Source of the DNA: Streptomyces sp. man185
Lineage (GTDB): Bacteria; Actinomycetota; Actinomycetes; Streptomycetales; Streptomycetaceae
DNA: 64,000 bases
Direction: 5' to 3'
NCBI GenBank assembly: GCA_002551355.1
Contig: NTHE01000001.1
Coordinates: 124,001 to 188,000, forward strand
This document shows positions 60,878 to 64,000 of the stretch, piece by piece. How positions within the stretch are numbered: position 1 is the first letter of the stretch; each line of letters opens with the position of its first letter. The translations under genes and the position numbers were made by a program. Below the pieces are notes generated by a model. The model was given only the letters and a program-made list of their open reading frames with translations. It was not told the origin of the DNA and did not search any database.

Positions 60878-61567
60878 TCAGCCCGTCAGGGAGACGTCCG
60901 AGCCGGTCACCGAGATCTCCAGGCCCTTCTCCGTCACCTTGACCTCCTTGAGCTCCAGGCCCTTCGGCAGCCCGTCGATGTCACCCTCGAAGTCGGTCTT
61001 CTTGCGGACCAGTTCCTCGACGCCGGGAATCCCCTCGCCCGGCACCTCGTCCGCGCGCACCTTGATCGTGTGGCCGTCGACGCGGGTCACGGTGGACAGC
61101 ACGCTGCGCGAGATCGGCCGGCCGAGGACCTCGACCGTGCCGGTGACCTTCGCCTTGCCCTTGCCGCCGTACTCCACGACGACGCCGTCGCTGGCCGCCG
61201 CCGTCAGGTCCTCGTAGCTGACGAGCGCGGTGCCGGTGGCGCGGGTGGCGGTCGCGCTGCGGTAGCCGGAGCCGAGCTTCACGTCGTGCAGCCGGGCCCG
61301 GACCTCGCTGACCCGGATCGTGCGGCCCGCCGCGCTGGTCTTCATGCCGGTGAGGTCGACGTCGACCCGGTCCAGCTTCGATCCGGCGAGCTGGGTGAGG
61401 AAGGGGAAGCCCTTGATCGAGATCTCGGTCGTGGCGGGACCGTCACCGCTGATCGTCACCCGGTCCTCGGCCTCGGACTCGGCGAACCAGAGGGCCGCGC
61501 GGTCGACGGCGAGGAAGAGGCCGCCGAGCACCACCACCAGAACCAGCAGTATTCGCAGTGCGCGCAT
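60878..61567 (-). CDS. DUF2993 (LmeA-like) membrane-anchored protein
   Basis: A 229-residue protein with one N-terminal helix (ILLVLVVVLGGLFLAVDRAA), then a beta-rich extracytoplasmic domain with GFPFLTQLAGSKLDRVDVDL, typical of DUF2993. The mycobacterial relative LmeA binds phospholipids and supports lipoglycan assembly. The role here is inferred from that. Confidence 0.88.
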   Translation of the reverse strand: MRALRILLVLVVVLGGLFLAVDRAALWFAESEAEDRVTISGDGPATTEISIKGFPFLTQLAGSKLDRVDVDLTGMKTSAAGRTIRVSEVRARLHDVKLGSGYRSATATRATGTALVSYEDLTAAASDGVVVEYGGKGKAKVTGTVEVLGRPISRSVLSTVTRVDGHTIKVRADEVPGEGIPGVEELVRKKTDFEGDIDGLPKGLELKEVKVTEKGLEISVTGSDVSLTG

Positions 61568-61705
61568 GTGTGTCGTTCCCCCACCCTGAGCCGATCGGTC
61601 CCCCTGGCGACCGTGAGCCTACTGCGGCTGGAGTGGACGCCCTGGATGATCGACGAGCGACGGCCCCCCGCCGGTTCCCGAGGGGCCGTCAGCAGCGTGA
61701 CGAGA

Positions 61706-63106
61706 TCAGAGGACGGCGCGGCCGACCAGGTAGACGACCGGGGCCGCCACGGTCAGCGGCAGCGCCACCCCGGCGGTCATGTGCACGAACCGGGACGGGT
61801 AGTCGTAGCTCGCCACCCGCAGCCCGATGACCGCGGCCCCGCCCGCCGCGAGACCGAGCAGCGCGCCCTTCGCGCCGAAGTCCGTCAGTGCACCCGCGGC
61901 GACGCCCGCGCCGGCGCCGGCGAGCAGGGCGACCGCGACGGAGACCGGGCCGGGCAGCGGCACCGCACGGGCGAGCACGGCGGCCGCGACCGCCACCCCG
62001 CCGACGACCACCGCGTCCGGGAGCGCCGCGAGGTGTCCGCCCGCGAGCACCGCGAGGGACGCCGAGACGACGGTGGCCATCAGGCCGTACATCCGCTCGT
62101 CGGCCCCCGCGTGGCTGCGGAGCTGGAGGACCACGGTGAGCAGCACCCAGACGCCCAGGGTGCCCAGCAGCGCGGCGGGGCCGTGCTCCCGGCCCGCCGC
62201 GAGCAGGACGACGTCGGCGACCAGACCCCCGGCGAAGGCGAGCGCGATGCCCTGGCGGGCGGGCCACATGCCGTTGAGCCGGAACCAGCCGGCGGCCGTG
62301 ACAGCCTGGAGGAGCACCACCGGGACGAGCAGGGCGTACGGCCCGATCGCCGCGCCCCCCGCGAGCAGCAGCCCGAGTACGGCGGTGAGCGCCGCGGGCT
62401 GCATCCCCGGCGCGATGACCGGCGAGCGCCCTTCGGCGCGGGCCCGCTGGGCGTCGGTGATCCGGGCGTTGCCCAGCGTCGTGGGCGCGCTGTACCCCGT
62501 GTCGCCGGGCCCGGCCTGCGCGGCCGCGCTCGCGGGCTCGGGTGCAGGAGCGGGAGCGGGCTGTGCGGCCGGTACGACGGGTGTGGCGGGGACCTCGGGC
62601 GGCAGCGGCAAGGAGCCCGAGGCGCCCTGAGGCGGCAGATACGCGGTGTCGGCCACCGGAGTCGGGTACGGCTGCTGCTGGTACTGCGGCTGCTGCTGCC
62701 CTTGGTAGCGCTGTGGCTCCTGATAGTGCTGAGGCTGCTGGTACTGGTCCCCGTACGGCTCCTGGTACTGCTCCTGGTACGGAGCGTGCGGCTGAGGCGC
62801 CCCGTAGGAACCGGGCTGCTGCTGTTGCTGTCCGTACGGGTCCGGCTGCGGCTCCTGCGGCTGCCGGTGGCCGTGCCGGCCGTGCCCCTGCGCCCCCTGC
62901 GGGTCCCCGTCCGGGCGGATCGTCGGCTGGTACTGCGTGTCCCAGGTCGGCGCCTGCCACGTCTGCGTCGCGCCCTGGTCGAAGGCGGCCGGCTCCTGGG
63001 GCGCGGCGTGCTGCCCGGCCGTTCCGTCGGGCCAGTGCGGCGCGGGAGGCCGCGGCTGGTGCTCGGGGTCGTACGGATACGGGTACTGCTGATCGCTGCT
63101 GCTCAT
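61706..63106 (-). CDS. Multi-pass membrane protein with long Gln/Pro/Tyr-rich tail
   Basis: A 466-residue protein. The first ~235 residues are disordered and rich in Gln, Pro, Tyr and Gly (PYQEQYQEPYGDQYQQPQHY); the rest holds eight to ten hydrophobic helices (PAALTAVLGLLLAGGAAIG onward). No transport motif is evident. Low-complexity N-termini of this kind are common in Streptomyces envelope proteins. It shares a strand with the MoaD-like gene 10 bp upstream. Confidence 0.82.
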   Translation of the reverse strand: MSSSDQQYPYPYDPEHQPRPPAPHWPDGTAGQHAAPQEPAAFDQGATQTWQAPTWDTQYQPTIRPDGDPQGAQGHGRHGHRQPQEPQPDPYGQQQQQPGSYGAPQPHAPYQEQYQEPYGDQYQQPQHYQEPQRYQGQQQPQYQQQPYPTPVADTAYLPPQGASGSLPLPPEVPATPVVPAAQPAPAPAPEPASAAAQAGPGDTGYSAPTTLGNARITDAQRARAEGRSPVIAPGMQPAALTAVLGLLLAGGAAIGPYALLVPVVLLQAVTAAGWFRLNGMWPARQGIALAFAGGLVADVVLLAAGREHGPAALLGTLGVWVLLTVVLQLRSHAGADERMYGLMATVVSASLAVLAGGHLAALPDAVVVGGVAVAAAVLARAVPLPGPVSVAVALLAGAGAGVAAGALTDFGAKGALLGLAAGGAAVIGLRVASYDYPSRFVHMTAGVALPLTVAAPVVYLVGRAVL

Positions 63107-63116
63107 GGCCTGCGGT

Positions 63117-63371
63117 TCACCCTCCTGCGAACGGCGGGAGCACCTCGACCGTGCCGCCCTCGGCAAGGCGTACGGTCTCATGCCCGCGGGTCCCGACGGG
63201 GTTCCCGTCGATGAGGAACGAGCACCGCCGGAGCACCCGGCTCAGCTCGCCGGGGTGCCTCTCACGCACCGCGTCGAGCGCCTCGGCGAGGGTCGCCGCA
63301 GCGTACGGCTCCTCCGCGGTGCCCGCGGCGGCCTTGGCCGCAGCCCAGTAGCGGATCGTCCCCGCTGCCAT
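63117..63371 (-). CDS. MoaD/ThiS-family sulfur carrier protein
   Basis: An 84-residue beta-grasp protein ending in FAGG, the Gly-Gly that is adenylated and thiocarboxylated. RYWAAAKAAAG at the N-terminus and the Glu-rich middle fit MoaD/ThiS. It would donate sulfur for molybdopterin, thiamine or another product; no E1-like partner lies next to it. The ATG at 63371 is used. Confidence 0.9.
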   Translation of the reverse strand: MAAGTIRYWAAAKAAAGTAEEPYAAATLAEALDAVRERHPGELSRVLRRCSFLIDGNPVGTRGHETVRLAEGGTVEVLPPFAGG

Positions 63372-63440
63372 GGCGCCACTCCTTCGGTCGGTTTCGTCGG
63401 ACGCCTCGTGCGCCAGCTCTCCGTAGCTCTCCATGATGGG

Positions 63441-64000
63441 TCACGCGGGCGGCGTGGCCGTCGCCCAGTCGGCGATGCGGGCGAGGAGGGCGTCGTCCGC
63501 CGCGTTCTCCGCGTGGCCCATCCCCCGCTCCAGCCACAGCTCCGCACCGCCCGGACCGGCGGCCTCCGCCAGCATCCGCGGGTGGTCCAGCGGGAAGTAC
63601 GGGTCCCGGTCGCCGTGCACGAGCAGCAGCGGGGCCGGGGCGATGAGCGGGACCGCGGCCACCGGGGAGAGCGGGACGGGGTCCCAGTCCTCGGTGGCGA
63701 TGCGGGTACGGAATCCGTAGCGGCCGACGAGACGGCCCGAGGGGCGGGTGACCACCCAGTGCAGCCGACGCATCGGGGCCGTCCCCCGGTAGTACCAACG
63801 GGCGGGCGCACTGACGGAGACAACCGCGTCCGAGTGCGCCCCTGTGCGCTGTATGCGCCCCTCACGCTCCCCGCGCCCCTCGCGGCGCCCCTCGCGCTCC
63901 GACACGCGAACGGCCGTACCCCCGGCCCCGGATTCCGCGCTCCCGGCCACGGGGTCCGCCGTATACAGAGCGCCGTGCCGGAGCACCACCGAGCCGCCCA
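63441..64000 (-). CDS. Alpha/beta hydrolase with internal insertion (5' end outside window)
   Basis: The C-terminal part of an alpha/beta hydrolase. GGSVVLRHGALYTAD continues from a nucleophile elbow that must lie just off the window edge. After a polar insertion of about 40 residues (with EREGRREGRGEREGR), the usual fold resumes: DAVVSVSAPARWYYRGTAPM, LLLVHGDRDPYFPLDHPRM (acid) and LERGMGHAENA (catalytic His). Homologues I recall have only a few residues where the insertion is. Its start is not in the window. Confidence 0.85.
   Translation of the reverse strand, partial: GGSVVLRHGALYTADPVAGSAESGAGGTAVRVSEREGRREGRGEREGRIQRTGAHSDAVVSVSAPARWYYRGTAPMRRLHWVVTRPSGRLVGRYGFRTRIATEDWDPVPLSPVAAVPLIAPAPLLLVHGDRDPYFPLDHPRMLAEAAGPGGAELWLERGMGHAENAADDALLARIADWATATPPA

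Noticed and set aside
1..64000. CRISPR arrays, insertion sequences, prophage genes or rRNA
   Set aside because: No regularly spaced identical repeats with unique spacers, no transposase, integrase or phage structural motifs, and no rRNA sequence were seen.

Overview
The window is high-GC actinobacterial DNA. Third-codon positions are almost always G or C, genes are packed tightly, and many overlap by ATGA or GTGA. The gene set points to Streptomyces: msiK, mshA, phoU/phoRP, carD, a sporulation anti-sigma factor matching RsiG, the nickel regulator Nur, DUF2516, DUF3099 and DUF1416. From memory (not checked by search), the core order resembles the S. coelicolor SCO4160s-SCO4240 region in reverse. 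This is a chromosomal core region with accessory patches. I see no IS element, phage, CRISPR array or rRNA.

Layout, left to right. 0-4.8 kb: the end of a cytochrome P450 gene, then a minus-strand operon of a ribbon-helix-helix protein, a DUF4097 protein and a DrrAB-like ABC exporter. 5-8.4 kb: a small unknown gene, tRNA-Thr, and msiK behind a DasR-like operator, then a sugar-nucleotidyltransferase. 8.4-12.7 kb: a DoxX membrane protein, rlmB and cysS. 12.9-18.8 kb: an F420/FMN-type PPOX protein and an operon of solute-binding lipoprotein, fused double permease, a 52-codon Pro-rich repeat ORF and an MFS transporter; a Zur-like palindrome stands in front of the binding protein and no ATPase gene is present. 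18.9-25.4 kb: ispF, ispD, carD, a lipoprotein, phoP, phoR, PHO boxes and phoU. 25.6-28.2 kb: a Cys-rich metallothionein-like mini-gene, an MFS transporter and gpmA. 28.3-30.7 kb: an arsenic island (arsR, a broken acr3, arsC, a GNAT acetyltransferase, and divergent arsI). 30.9-43 kb: methyltransferases, a toxin-antitoxin-like pair, lipoprotein, kinase-like proteins, mshA, an NlpC/P60 endopeptidase, a SpoIIE-type phosphatase, and an XRE regulator with a perfect palindrome in its promoter. 43-52 kb is more accessory: hydrolases, two TetR regulators, a second DrrAB-like exporter with a palindromic operator, an Eis-type acetyltransferase and an asparaginase. 52.2-64 kb: rsiG, dtd, ygfZ, nur, a nitrobindin-like protein, three overlapping paralogous membrane proteins, a leader peptide followed by a rhodanese sulfurtransferase and DUF1416, a MoaD-like protein, and an alpha/beta hydrolase cut by the window edge.

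Functional threads. Nutrient sensing: MsiK energises sugar importers and PhoRP/PhoU controls phosphate. Metal and metalloid handling: Nur, the Zur-like box operon, the Cys-rich mini-protein and the ars genes. Thiol and sulfur chemistry: MshA, CysS, the sulfurtransferase with its Cys-containing leader peptide, and DsrE and MoaD-like proteins. Development: RsiG. The least explained signals are the ATPase-less, Zur-box transporter operon with its 16-residue-repeat mini-ORF, the decayed arsenite pump, and several perfect inverted repeats in promoter regions.
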